A stretch of 64,000 nucleotides of DNA from Siphonodentalium dalli (GCA_032622095.1 CP136067.1:194398052-194462051); one strand, 5' to 3'; shown: positions 11,869 to 23,788, counted from the stretch's first letter. The notes: generated by a model not told the origin, from the letters alone. A program made the numbers and translations.

Positions 11869-12262
11869 CCCTTTACCCAACAGAACGGCCCTGTGCTAAT
11901 GCATTCTCTTATATATGCGAGTCGACCATAGGTCGCCTCACATATATAAGAGAATGCATTGGCTTAACATATTAAAAATTATAAAATTGTTAAAGAATGT
12001 AAGAAAAAATGGTAAAAAGTGTTAAAAAAAGTTTTTTTTTAGGCCAATGCATTCTCTTATATATATGCGAGGCGACATATGGTCGACTCGCATATATAAG
12101 AGAATGCATTGGCACAGGGCATAACTGTCACCATCACAATGTGGTCAATGAGCCGGTTCCAATGATATCCATATTTGTATGGCTTTATTGAGACAGACCC
12201 AAGATAATTTAGGCTGTTGCAGCTTTATTTGGCCGTTTTTGGCCGGTTTGTTGGGTAAAGGG
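11869..12262 (+). mobile_element. Double-hairpin TTAA MITE (family 2), copy 1
   Basis: The termini are CCCTTTACCCAACA and its inverse TGTTGGGTAAAGGG. The flanks are TTAT (11865-11868) and TTAA (12263-12266). Inside are two ~69-bp near-perfect hairpins, 11895-11963 and 12043-12113. Both start and end on the (C)CAATGCATTCTCTTATAT arm, and each is the reverse complement of the other at its centre (GAGTCGACCATAGGTCGCCTC versus its inverse). An AT-rich spacer of ~80 bp separates them. CCCTTT ends plus TTAA are typical of piggyBac-mobilised elements (inference). Confidence 0.8.
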
Positions 12263-12903
12263 TTAAATGAAGCTTGACTCGAACGTTTTGCTTGGAAGCC
12301 TACGTGGTGTAGCTATATAGGGCGCGTCACACAGGTGCACTAGGTAAATTACCCCAATCACTACGTCGCAATAACAACGTCACTCATGTTGAATCAAGGC
12401 AATCATTCCTGAAGGACGGTGATTTCGGTAAATCGGCCGGGTTCTGGTCTCCGATATCGATTTGTCAGAAAACAATCGCGCACGTCAACAAATTGCATCA
12501 GGTGCCGTCCACCGCACCGAGCCAAATCTCGTAATGCCACGAATTATCCCGTGTCGCAGCGCGATTACATCTGCAGCGAGAACGGACTGATAAGGTTACA
12601 TTTCCGGACCACCGCTCTATTGTTACGACCAATATACACAATCATCCCTTATTCCTTATGATGATACCAATCACTCCTTGTCACACAATCTGCCAGATCA
12701 ACCTTAATTGGTTTAACCGAATGAACCAAAGGTTTATATTTTTTTCACGAAATGAAGTCGTCTGTTGTTGGAGATAGTGTACATGTAGATCATGCCATGG
12801 ATATCTACCCTGGCTAACGCCCGCTGAGGTCTTATTCCACCAGGGAACGTTATAAAGTCGAAAAATAACGTGGGGAATACATTTCTTTGTTAATACCTCT
12901 TGC

Positions 12904-13380
12904 TTAAAGGTACTCAACCCGATAAAACTCCTCTCAATTACTATTTCAATGGCTTCGGGGGTCAAAAATATTTGATTCGAGTCGAGGAAGTCACCCATCA
13001 AAGCTCAGATTTGTTAGATATCGATTTTAGAAATCTATTATTTTTCATTATCGGGAATACTATCTGGCCCAGAACTCAGTCAAAATTGCGTTAAAATTAC
13101 CACTTGATTTTAGAGTTATTCATCCTTGTCTGTTTGAATAGATTTGGAGTACACATCCAGAGCAGATTACGGCAGTTATTAGTACTCATCTCGAGAACAT
13201 AACAAATTTGAAAAATCAATATCTAATAACTCTGAGCTTTGTTTGATGGGTTCCTCGACTCGAATCAAATATTTTTTACCCCCAAAGCCAAAGAAATAGT
13301 AATATAGGACCCTCTGATCGGATTGTTGTTGTTGGAATCTGTTGAGATGGGGACCCTCTTTACGGATTGAGTACCTTTAA
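12904..13380. mobile_element. TTAA MITE family 1, copy B, internally inverted
   Basis: Bounded by TTAA at 12904-12907 and 13377-13380, with AGGTACTCAACCCGAT and ATTGAGTACCT ends. The left half (12907-13060, ATTTGATTCGAGTCGAGGAA) is repeated in inverted orientation at about 13180-13305 (TTCCTCGACTCGAATCAAAT). The normal central part is therefore replaced by a mirror copy of the left part, making a fold-back derivative. Confidence 0.7.
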
Positions 13381-15317
13381 TAGTTTATTCATCAGTAGGC
13401 GAAGGTCACAGCTCGATATTACATTATTTAAGGGAGTTTGTGAGGGATTTTGCTTTGCGCCACTTACAAACATGGATATATCCAGGGTAGTTAATTCATT
13501 GTTTTTATGTTTTTTTGCGATATCGACTCACTAATGTCACTAAAAAGCATGCAATTTTGAGCTGGGACCACCCCATACTTTGAAGTAGATTATCGAGCAA
13601 CAAATATAAACAAAGAAATATATTGATTATATTCTCTGGCTTGTTTGTTAAATGTTATAAAGTTCCCTGTCAGAAGGGGTCAGAACATCAAAAAGTTTCA
13701 CAGGTTTTATACTGGTGGAATCATAATGTTCTCTACGGGCTTTAGCCAGATTAGAGTTCCACTGCATGATCTAGGGTTAGCGATGTTACATATACTGTTA
13801 TACATGATATATACCTGAGTCTGTGTACTTCATAATTTCATATTATTTAGAAGATTCATGTTGACCACAAGTATAGATGTAAATATTGAACAAATATTCT
13901 TATCTCCATACCATTATTAAGTAGATGAGAAATAAAAAATGAATTTAATTTAATTGGATATATCATTATACCATAACGTAAATGAATGCCATGTCCATGC
14001 TAAGTGAGTGTAATTTGGTAGAGCTGATTTTGGTACTGTATGAAGGTGGAGTCTTCTGGAGAATTAGTGTTTATTTTTACAATAGAAACAATAGAAGCGG
14101 TCCACACAACAATCGGAACTCCGGTTGTAATATGTGGAGTGACTGAACGGCGGTGTTCCGGAACATAAAGTAACATAACACAGTTTTACACATTCTTATA
14201 TACAAACTTACAAAGCATGCACAGGTGTGAATTAACGACGCGGAATTAGATTCACAAATTTGCATGATAAAATATCCGATCACGACAGTGGCAGTAACAG
14301 TTTGACAAATAAGTTATTATTAAAAGTAAAGCTTATAATACGTGCGATGAATGGTAATTAATGAGCACCTGCTTGGGCATGAATTGACAAGTTGCATATG
14401 AAAAGCCAGCTGATTAATACAAAGAAATGTTGTAATTTCGAGAAAGCTATAATCTAACAAAGAAACGAACCTAACGCGAATACTATAGAAACGAACCACA
14501 CATCTGAGTCAAACCAATGTAGATAAACAATGAAATAATTGTCCAAAAGTTAGCACTGACATGTAGTTACACTCGTGAAGTCCGAAATTGACAATACCAT
14601 AGTAACCTGTGTGTATCTGCATGGACAAATTTGTCGGTTTATTAGCGGTGTCGCTGGTTTCACCATGAAGTGTAGTGATTTTCCATTGAAATTCGCCCTC
14701 TGCACGATCTTTCCTCTGCCACGAAAAGATGCCACCCCGTGCTAAGATGGCGATAAACTCAAATGAACAAAATCAAACTAACGTTACTCATACCATTACG
14801 TTTAGCGCAAACAAGTTTCTCTGTTAGGAACGCACTGTTACGCCCACAGTACACTCATTGGTTTGACTTTAAATGATTAACGCCACCGGTGTATACTGTT
14901 GGGCAAATATTAGAAACCTGTGGACCTGTGGGGACTTTATAAATAGATAATTGTTTTTTTCCGGTTATTTTGGGACGCGTTAAAGTTGTACTGCGACCCC
15001 GAGTCCGATAAAAGTTGTAGTTGGAATGTCCAAGTTCGTGAAGTTGACTATGGCGATGATTTGAGAAGCTTTATTGTTTTAGGGATATTGTAGAAAGGCT
15101 AATCTGGTCGTGTCAAATTGATCTATAGCGATTGGATATCTCTCAGGACAACACATTTAGGGTTTTCGTGAGGTGTTTATTCGCTGGATGTCTTAAAGTT
15201 GCAGTATGTAACTATTATGACCGCGTTAATTGCGTTCGATGTTTAGGTATGAACAATGGCTGGGCCATGCACACTTGAATGTTTTATGGCGGGAACCAAA
15301 TTTTTTATCCGCATTTA
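13381..15317. other. No gene seen
   Basis: Short frames only (longest 68 codons at 14077-14283 minus), with no recognised domain and no repeat array. Confidence 0.4.
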
Positions 15318-15537
15318 GAAGCTTTCTGGTTTGGTGAATGAAAAACCTGCAGTAATAAGCCGTAGTTTTTTGTAATAATTTGAAGGATTAGTTGTTTTAA
15401 CGGAATTCTGAGGCGGTGCATTGATGTAACCAATATATTTTATATTATAATTTATATGTATGGCTAATAATATGATCTTGGTGGCGTTACCATTTCTGAC
15501 TATGGTTTCCTTGTATATATATGGCCGGGTATATGCC
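15318..15537 (-). repeat. Dispersed ~200-bp repeat, copy 1 (inverted to 38.3 kb)
   Basis: The reverse complement shares GTCAGAAATGGTAACGC, AAGATCATAT, AAAATATATTGGTT, AATTCCGTTAAAACAACTAA and TCCTTCAAATTATTACAA with 38270-38470. There is no coding frame in common, so it is a non-coding dispersed repeat. Confidence 0.65.
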
Positions 15538-15539
15538 AC

Positions 15540-16984
15540 AAACGGCTCATCTCATCTAACAGTTTGAATAATTGAAAGTTTGTGGCTGATTCTCCTCCAC
15601 AGCAGTACATAACGTCATGCGGGGTAAGTTGATAGCTTGGTTCGATGGTTGCGTTTTAGAGTAGTTTCAGCCGCTGTCATATTACGACGTTGGTGGAAGA
15701 TAGACCACTTCGAAAGTCAGCCTGTTCATAAGCTCAATTTGAACCTATATGGAGATAGAAATATATAGGGTCTTTGTGAACGTATCTCAAACCAAAATAA
15801 GTCCAACATGGCACTATTTGGGGCAATATATATATATACAAGCATATTTACCGCGGTCAAGTGTTTTCACTATGGCCCGCGAAATTCAACTTAATAACCG
15901 TTTTATGTTCACGATGAGCTTATTTCAGAATAACAATAAGTACAATATGAACATATGTGAATATCTAGGTTCAGTATGAACCTATTCGCACGAGATCTCG
16001 AAAAGTTCGGGAAACTAAACCAATGCACGCAGACGTACCGACCCCCGGTAAACTATATTATACATGTATGTACTCTTACATTGACAAGCGCCAATATAAC
16101 GGATGCCATGACTGCCACAAGCCCTGTCGACATAAAAAAAAATAGATTTTCTTGAAAAACATGAACAAAACTTTAAAGTGATGTGAAACGTAAATTGAAC
16201 CTCACAATTGAGTTCCCTGCGTTATTCTGTGGAAAGACTGAATAAAATAACCCCCATACACGAAATGCCCCAACCAGATATCAGTTTGTACTAATTATAC
16301 GGTCACGTAACTAACTATTTACTTTCCCTCAATCGGGACGAATAATTCCACTGTAAACGCGAAATAAATACACTAACGAGTTGTCGTGTGCAGTCGCGGA
16401 AACACCCGAACACTTCCGACTTGGTCGGGATTGAGTCGGCTTTCGTTCTCAGAAAATAGCTTCCGTGGAGGGAGGCCGTTTGCTGGAATAGCGTAACATC
16501 AGCTTAATAAAACGAAAAACAAGCGGTATAGTCAATTCGAATGGGAGGGATATAAAAGGAATTATTGCCTGAAATCACCAACGGAAGAACATTGACCGAG
16601 TTATGAAAGAATTATAATCAAAGTGGTCATGATCGAGCAATGAACAACGGTAACAGTTGAAAATGTTACTATTTATAGAAATTTGTAATCGTTGCAGATC
16701 GTTGACCGATTTTATGATCGATCTACAGCAGGTACAGTCTCGTGCAGAAAGAGTTGTCTTACATGTGTATTTCAAACTGTTTAATTACCTGTGCAATGAT
16801 ACATGTGTGCCATATTGTTATTCACTATTCTAGTTTGTTTGGGACAGCGATGGTGATATAGATATCCATATGGAATTATGTTTTCTTCAATTTTTGAGTT
16901 TATATAGGCCCAAATAAATATACCATAAGATGGACTCAATCATTGACAGTTAAAATTGGATGGAAGTAAAGAAGTGTTGTGTAT
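15540..16984. other. No gene seen
   Basis: Unique-looking AT-rich DNA. The 76-codon frame at 15749-15979 and the 66-codon minus frame at 16575-16775 have no recognisable features. Confidence 0.4.
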
Positions 16985-17625
16985 TTGCACCAAGTAAGCG
17001 CAATTGCTTTATGCTTAAGCGCAAATATTTGTATGCAAATAAATAATAAATGTAAAAAAGACTCCCATGTGATTTGCTCTAAACTCAAATTAACTCAGGC
17101 CATAAAACATTACTCAAACATAGGTGAGGACTCCACCCAGATCCCATACTAAGATGGATATTCAGACTGAGGAAACCAGTTGGAGATAAGTACATGTATT
17201 TGCTTAAGCATTATTCATTTCAATTACGCTTAAGTGTAAATGAAATCCACTTAAGCGTAAATGAGTTGCGCTTAACCGTAATTCATATACACTCCCATTG
17301 AACTCCACATACTCAAGCTGAAATGGATGCAACCACATTACTAATGCCAGTAAGTTAACATCCATCAGATTATACAAATATACATATAAGGTAAGACAGC
17401 CGATGAAATTATTGCTCTTAATATAATTCCAATGTATTATGATAACACATAAGTCAATTATGCTTAAGCGTAAATGATTACATTAAGCGTAACTGATTTA
17501 TGCTTAAGCGTAAATTATTTACGCTTAAATGCAATTAGTTAATATAAAATGTGAAAATGAATCATTTGCGCTTAAGTGCAAGTATATGTCTATCAATATA
17601 TTTGCGCTTAAGCGCAAATACCTAA
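16985..17625. repeat. Array of the palindrome TTTGCGCTTAAGCGCAAA and variants
   Basis: More than a dozen full or half copies of the dyad TTTRCGCTTAAGCGYAAA are scattered here, for example near 17010, 17225-17280, 17460-17530 and 17565-17615. Spacers are irregular. The core CTTAAG is kept while the outer bases alternate between GC and AC forms. More copies lie at 18160-18230 and at 59985-60145 and 61075-61130. The symmetry would suit a dimeric binding protein or simple palindrome amplification; which of these is not decidable here. Confidence 0.65.
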
Positions 17626-17629
17626 CACT

Positions 17630-18120
17630 CCCTTACTTCCCTCTGATTGTGAATGATAGAGTCCATCTCATACTATATTATCATGGACCCATAGTAGTAG
17701 CCCCATATAATACTGAAACATTGAAGAACAAATATTTCCATATGCATATATCAGCATCTCTGTCCCTGGTGTCCCAAGAATTGGTGCCTCACTCCCAGAG
17801 CTCTAGTATATTTTATTAAAGGGACATCTCCTACACAGATATATACCATTTCCATGGCCATAAATATGGAATTCGGGGTTACTGGGGACTCGCTTCCCTC
17901 ATATGGTGTACTTATTGACTTGAAATTGGGGAAAACCCCAATTTTCATATTATCAGCATCCCTGTCCCCAAGAATTTGTGTCTCCATCCCAGAGATCTAG
18001 TATATTTTATAAAAGAGATATATCCTGCACATATCTCTACCATTTCCATGGTCATAAAAGAGATATTGGGGTTACTGGGGGGTGCTTCCCTCATATGGTG
18101 GGTCTGTGCCATTTAAAATT
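17630..18120 (+). repeat. Diverged dimeric repeat shared with 60145-60620
   Basis: Two imperfect copies (about 17757-17920 and 17958-18115) share TCTCTGTCCC, CCAAGAATT, GTGCCTC, CCCAGAG and CTAGTATATTTTAT, then ACCATTTCCATGG and GGGGTTACTGGGG. The same dimer, again following CACTCCCTTACTTCCC-like text and preceded by the TTAAG palindromes, occurs at 60145-60620. The two loci are therefore copies of one compound repeat. Confidence 0.65.
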
Positions 18121-18257
18121 AATTCAGGGGGGTGATATCAATGCATATTAATTTTTATTTGCGCAAATGATTTACACTGAAGCGCAAATGATAGATGTTA
18201 TTTTGCGAAATATTTGCGCTTGACCGTAAATGAATAATAAATGTGAAATGGGTATCC

Positions 18258-19066
18258 CATACATGAAATGCCATATCTATATGCTATAGCGCGTATATCC
18301 TACAGGTCTGGGTGAACCACCGATCAATCAATAACAGCCCGATCGGGCTAAAGTAGACCGATCAGGCTAAAATAGACCGATCGTTCTTTCACAGCCAGCT
18401 TGAATCTTGGATAAAGGGAGTAGGCCTACTCTAAATTGTTCTTTCAAGTGAAATAGGCCTCCCATACATGAAACGCCTTATCTATATACTATAGCGCGCA
18501 TATCCTACAGGTCTGGGTGAACCACCGATCAATCAATAATAGCCCGATCGGGCTAAAATAGAATGATCGGGCTAAAATAGACCGATCGGTCTTTCACAGC
18601 CAGCTTGAATCTTGGATAAAGGGAGTAGGCCTACTCTAAATTGTTCTTTCAAGTGAAATAGGCCTCCCATACATGAAACGCCTTATCTATATACTACAGC
18701 GCGCATACCCTACAGGTCTGGGTGAACCACCGATCAATCAATAATAGCCCGATCGGGCTAAAATAGACCGATCGGGCTAAAATAGACCGATCGGTCTTTC
18801 ACAGCCAGCCTGAATCTTGGATAAAGGGAGTAGGCCTACTATAAATTGTTCTTTCAAGTGAAATAGGCCTCCCATACATTAAACTGCCTTATCTATATCC
18901 TATAGTGCGCATATCATACAGGTCTGGGTGAACCACCGATCAATCAATAATAGCCCGTTCGGGGTAAAATATACCGATCGGGCTAAAATAATCCCATCGG
19001 TCTTTCACAGCCAGCATGAATCTTGTATAAAGGGAGTAGGCCTACTCTAAATTGTTCTTTCAAGTT
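18258..19066 (+). repeat. Satellite: four tandem units of 205 bp
   Basis: Units start at 18258, 18463, 18668 and 18873, exactly 205 bp apart; the last is 194 bp. Each carries ACAGGTCTGGGTGAACCACC, then one to three copies of the palindrome AGCCCGATCGGGCT or its variants, GACCGATCGGTC-like text and GGGAGTAGGCCTACT. Similarity is high between units 2 and 3 and lower in unit 4. A diverged single copy is recognisable at about 59690-59785. Confidence 0.85.
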
Positions 19067-19939
19067 ACAACCATTTTTTTGTAAAAAAATTATTCTGATT
19101 AATTTTGAAACTAATGCAAGACAATTTTGAAACTAATGAAAGACAATGTATAATTGTTTGCTGGTATATTCATCATAAATTTGAACAAATCTTCAAGCAA
19201 ACAAAATTTCAATGGCAATCTCACACGACTTCCCCGTCGAGTAAATTTTGGGCTGAAGTTTGTTTGTTTGTTTGCCGCCCTCCTCCCCCAAGCCCACCCG
19301 CCCTACAAGTGTTTTTTCGTATAGTGTTTTTGAAACGCGTCTCTTTAAAATAGGGTCGGTAGGGAAACCCAAACCGCAAATATTTTTTTCTTTGGCCTAT
19401 ATATATATGTAACCATGAACTCGAGGATGAGTATCATATCATCCTCAAATGCAAGAGACTACTCTATTTGAAAAAGAAATACATCAAACCGTACTACCGC
19501 TTTCGGCCCAACGCTTACAAATTGAATGCGCTTTTCACCTGCAGAAATAAACGCAACGCACATTAGAACCTTTTGCACTCTAATACAATGTACTATTAGA
19601 TTAGGATCAATGTGATTTGCGTTTATGTCCAGTAGGTTAAAGACGCATTCAAGGTTTCCTGTGCTTTGTATACAGTTTCCGATATTTAAAATAAAATATT
19701 GAGTCTGTAAATAGATATCGATTATTTTCACTTATATGTTGTCCAACATTTCGTCCGTTAATACGTCATACAGAAACAGCTATAACTGTGCAGAAGGTAC
19801 ATAACGAAATCGCCCTACGATCTTCGTCGGCCCTTCCATCGTCTTTCCGGGAGCCTATTCACAGGTAAAATACGTTCACATAGTTTGCAATAAGAAGGTT
19901 GACCAATTAAGATGTTTTCGTCGCCAGAGCTGGTACTGC
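19067..19939. other. No gene seen
   Basis: A purine/pyrimidine-skewed patch at 19255-19350 (CCCTCCTCCCCCA) and a GGTCGGTAGGGAAACC word at 19352 are the only noticeable marks. Confidence 0.35.
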
Positions 19940-20061
19940 AGCGGCCTTAAAGTGGTGTGGAACATTCCGGTAGGGTGATCAAATAGAATGTAGATTATTC
20001 TTGTTCAAAGTAGGTATCTTTTACAAATATTATATCCAAATTTTCAACAAACACCGTCATT

Positions 20062-20120
<59 letters not shown>

Positions 20121-20366
20121 TGCAGTGACTCTCGATGGCGCAATCATTTTCGTTAGTTTATCGCCGATAGATTCGTCCCGAATCGAGTAGTAAATATTTA
20201 CAATTGAGCGTAGTTCAGACTTTTTGTTATATGGAGTAGTACAGTCGATTTGCTTCAGATCTTCGGCAATGTTAGTAGAACGTTACATTCCTCCAGTTGG
20301 CATATACATAGCTCCTGAGTACTATTTTATCAGTTTACAATTACATGATATGTCTTTAACTTTGCT
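19940..20366 (-). repeat. LINE-derived repeat, second copy of 43122-43505
   Basis: It shares TAGGGTGATCAAATAGAA, AACAAACACCGTCATTCTTA, AAATGCAGTGACTCTCGATGG, CGTCCCGAATCGAGTA and ACATTCCTCCAGTTGGCATA in order with 43122-43505. There the same block is contiguous with a minus-strand reverse transcriptase frame, and in both copies the minus strand reads YANWRNV at the 3' edge of that frame. It is therefore probably a fragment of that LINE family. Confidence 0.6.
20064..20116. repeat. (AT)n microsatellite
   Basis: About 26 AT units lie inside the LINE-derived repeat. The sister copy at 43250-43262 has only a short ATTATATA at the same position. The run therefore expanded after the copies separated. 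Confidence 0.85.
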
Positions 20367-20412
20367 GAAAATGTATATTTCCACCCAGGGTAAGTGGTCC
20401 TATTCTAATTTG

Positions 20413-21290
20413 CTGTGGTGCTGGTGGGTCCTGCTGAATTGATACATGTGTATGATGCTTGTGTATGATGCTTGTGTATGATGCTTGTGTATGATGCATG
20501 TGTATGATGCTGGTGGGTCCTGCTGAATTGATACATGTGTATGATGCTGGTGGGTCCTGCTGAATTGATGCATGTATGATGCTGGTGGGTCCTGCTGAAT
20601 TGATACATGTGTATGATGCTTGTGTGTCCTGCTGAATTGATACATGTGTATGATGCTGGTGGGTCCTGCTGAATTGATACATGTGTATGATGCTGGTGGG
20701 TCCTGCTGAATTGATACATGTGTATGATGCTGGTGGGTCCTGCTGAATTGATACATGTGTATGATGCTGGTGGGTCCTGCTGAATTGATACATGTGTATG
20801 ATGCTGGTGGGTCCTGCTGAATTGATACATGTGTATGATGCTTGTGTATGATGCTGGTGGGTCCTGCTGAATTGATACTTGTGTATGATGCTTGTGTATG
20901 ATGCTGGTGGGTCCTGCTGAATTGATACATGTGTATGATGCTGGTGGGTCCTGCTGAATTGATACATGTGTATGATGCTGGTGGGTCCTGTTGAATTGAT
21001 ACATGTGTATGATGCTGGTGGGTCCTGCTGAATTGATACATGTGTATGATGCTGGTGGGTCCTGCTGAATTGATGCTTGTGTATGATGCCGGTGGGTCCT
21101 GCTGAATTGATGCTTGTGTATGATGATTGTGTATGATGCTTGTGGGTCCTGCTGAATTGATACATGTGTATGATGCTGGTGGGTCCTGCTGAATTGATAC
21201 ATGTGTATGATGCTGGTGGGTCCTGCTGAATTGATACATGTGTATGATGCTGGTGGGTCCTGCTGAATTGATACATGTGTATGATGCTTG
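20413..21290 (+). repeat. 37-bp minisatellite with 13-bp subunits (inverted arm 1)
   Basis: The unit is TATGATGCTGGTGGGTCCTG plus CTGAATTGATACATGTG, about 37 bp. It is repeated some 20 times, with insertions of a 13-bp GTGTATGATGCTT subrepeat at 20455-20510, 20830-20900 and 21110-21140. The minus strand stays open for 329 codons only because 37 is not a multiple of 3 and the unit lacks stops. The repeated SRTHQHHTHVSIQQDPP text is a by-product. Its unit is related to the 23789-25266 array in opposite orientation. Confidence 0.9.
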
Positions 21291-21420
21291 TGGGGAAAAC
21301 AGATGATGTTACCAAATTAACCGTTATTTGTTCTAAAGTTGTCATTTTCGCGGTGTTTGGCCAATCCTAGTGCTTTTAGAAAAAGACAGTGTCTGTTTGA
21401 GAACATACATATTTGTGAAA

Positions 21421-21467
21421 AATTTAATGGCTGCGCTGGTGTTTGTTAAATTAATAATGGCTGCGAT
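21421..21467 (+). repeat. 30-bp minisatellite, left part
   Basis: The unit is GGCTGCGCTGGTGTTTGTTA plus AATTAATAAT. About 1.5 units lie here and about three more follow at 23483-23572, directly beyond the intervening element. The array was evidently split by the insertion at 21468. Confidence 0.7.
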
Positions 21468-23482
21468 GAGTCGTTATCTCGTGGGAATCCCGATTCAGAA
21501 TCTGGATTCAGATTACAGATTAGTCCCCGTACGACTTGGTTCGGTAAACGAACAAACCAGAAATTGGCAGAATTAGTAAACGAACAGACCGTAATCTCAA
21601 TCTCGTGGTAATCCAGATTCGGATTCGGATTCGGTATCGGATTCCGATTACGGACTCAAATGTTCGAAATGTAAACAAACCGAGATTTCGCCATGCACCT
21701 CGGGGTTTAAAAACACAATAAAACATAAGAATCCGTCTCTTGTGTACAAATTTGTTTTATCGAATGTAAATTGGGAGAATATTACTGAAATTAGCCAAAT
21801 AATAACGCTATTGATAGTAACGCTGGGGGAGCACTTCGGTTGATGGCGAAGCAAATCACTGTCGATTTTATTGTCACTTTCATATGTCCATTTCATAATT
21901 CCATCCATAAAATACCGCCCGAACTCATGTCGATTTCGAATTCGGCGGATACGTCACCATTGACCAAATTAATGTGAACCTGCATGGATATGTCTTCTGC
22001 TTTGTTCGTTATTATAATGTTTCTTCTTATTCAAGAAATAGTAGGATTATATGATATCGATGGATTATCAAATACACGTATATACTATCTAGTCTAATAG
22101 CAATTTCATGTTTAAAATGTTTTGTTTCGTTAAATGCAGTCGTTTTACACAATAGTCTCTGTATAGACAACAAACACAGGCATTTTTTGGCCAACGTGCT
22201 GTACATTAGTTGGAACATAAAGCTCATGAAGCTAATGTTGTGGTCTTGTGATCGCAGGTGAAATGCATCTCCCAATCGCACAAACAAAAATGTAAAGCTT
22301 ATTCTAGGATCTCAGGACTATATAGTGGAAATGTCAGTCAATTTATTGATTAAGTACCCACACGTACAAGTTCTAGGGACGTGGCTAGGGGTTTCCTAAA
22401 ATTTCCGGCCAACTGCACCCCCCCCCCCCATTGAACCAAACATCAACCTCACAGGTTCGCAGAATTCCATTTGCACCCCTTGGAAATAGCCAACATGACA
22501 CACACTAAGATTGGAAAATTACCAACTTTTACTGGTTGAAAAAATCAAACAATGAGAACAATTCCAACCTATATATGGTGTCAAATTAATGTCCAACTAA
22601 TGTTGTGTCATGCATGAAATTTCCAACTGCTGGAAATGTACCAAAGTTTAGTTTAAACATATTTATTTCAAATATTTGTCAAATTTAGATAACACATGAT
22701 ATATAACACATACATTTGTTTATACATACAATGGGATTTGGGGACAAATGCTGACTCACTGAAGGGTAACCCCTCTCCCATATGTTATTACACTGAAAAA
22801 ATAAATAATTAGTAACGGCAAAGCAACATGACTACCAAAACAAGTTGAACATATATACAGATCACCGGTCACCCCCTGAATCAAATTCCGAAGATGTTGT
22901 GAAGAACACACGAAACTTGTCAGTTGCACAGGGACGTGACGACAGTGGTTTGTTGGGTGTCTCGACCCCCCCCCCCGAACTTTGGTACAATTTGCTTAGC
23001 TGTGCAGTCATTCATAAGTGAGGAAAAATCAGGATTCTTTTGACTAACTGTTCCAAATAATGATACGTACAAGCCAGCAAACGCAACAAACAAACCCGAT
23101 TTTAAATAAATACATATACAAACTTATGACAAACCCGGGAGAGGAGGCCTAGAGCTGTTAGAGTTAAATGCTTGCCCTCATCAATAAACACACTTTAACT
23201 TGAAAAAAAAAGATGCGATTAAGTCGGATTGGCAGCAAATTATGTGCCGTGTATATACGCATAGAAGAAAAGCATGACCTTCACAACAAACGTGAACTTT
23301 ATAAATATAAGATACAAATGATACTTGTGTCAAATACATGAGCCATGTTTGACGCTGGGAGAAGATTAAACGTAGTTTCGGAGACCACGTGGATTTCAAA
23401 ATCTGACCTAGAATCGGGAATTAGCCCTGCCCCCGTAATCGGCTTCGGATTCGGAATCGGGATTCCCACGAGATAACGACTC
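21468..23482. mobile_element. ~2.0-kb TIR element splitting a 30-bp minisatellite
   Basis: The left terminus GAGTCGTTATCTCGTGGGAA (continuing TCCCGATTC) is matched by the right terminus, whose inverse is identical over the first 29 bases and then ~80% similar for ~20 more. ATTCGGATTCGG subterminal words follow the left end (21615-21640). Both flanks are the 30-bp GCTGGTGTTTGTTAAATTA minisatellite. No clear target duplication is visible. Frames inside (68-86 codons) have no recognised domain, so it appears non-autonomous. Confidence 0.65.
22650..22790 (-). repeat. Diverged LINE/SINE 3' tail repeat
   Basis: It contains TTTAAACATATTTATTT followed by GGGATTTGGGGACAAATGCTGA, resembling the better copy at 51615-51715. 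Weak by itself. Confidence 0.3.
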
Positions 23483-23572
23483 TGGTGTTTGTTAAATTAA
23501 TAATGGCTGCGCTGGTGTTTGTTAAATTAATAATGGCTGCGCTGATGTGTGTTAAATTAATAATTTGCAAAA
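23483..23572 (+). repeat. 30-bp minisatellite, right part
   Basis: Three direct units of the TGGTGTTTGTTAAATTAATA type (the last GATGTGTGTTAAATTAATAA) immediately follow the right terminus of the 2-kb element. Confidence 0.75.
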
Positions 23573-23788
23573 CGACGTGTATAGTCTTTCTGATTATAGT
23601 ATATTTGCAACAACTAATAAAACCATGCAGTATTGAAATATTTCGCAATATATATGTTTTTGAATGTTTAATATGCGTACACATAATGGCTTTTCTTGTA
23701 TCTGTTCAGGTTATCTGAACACCGTGAACATGACACATAACGGTAATTTTTCTTAAAAGCATTAGTTTTCCCAAACATCATCACATCA

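Noticed and set aside
12009-12191. 60-codon ORF
   Set aside because: Lies across a MITE hairpin and spacer; shadow of the palindrome sequence.
20356-21345. 329-codon minus-strand frame with SRTHQHHTHVSIQQDPP repeats
   Set aside because: It is open only because the 37-bp minisatellite unit has no stop in these frames; three overlapping frames show the same peptide in rotation. Not a protein gene.
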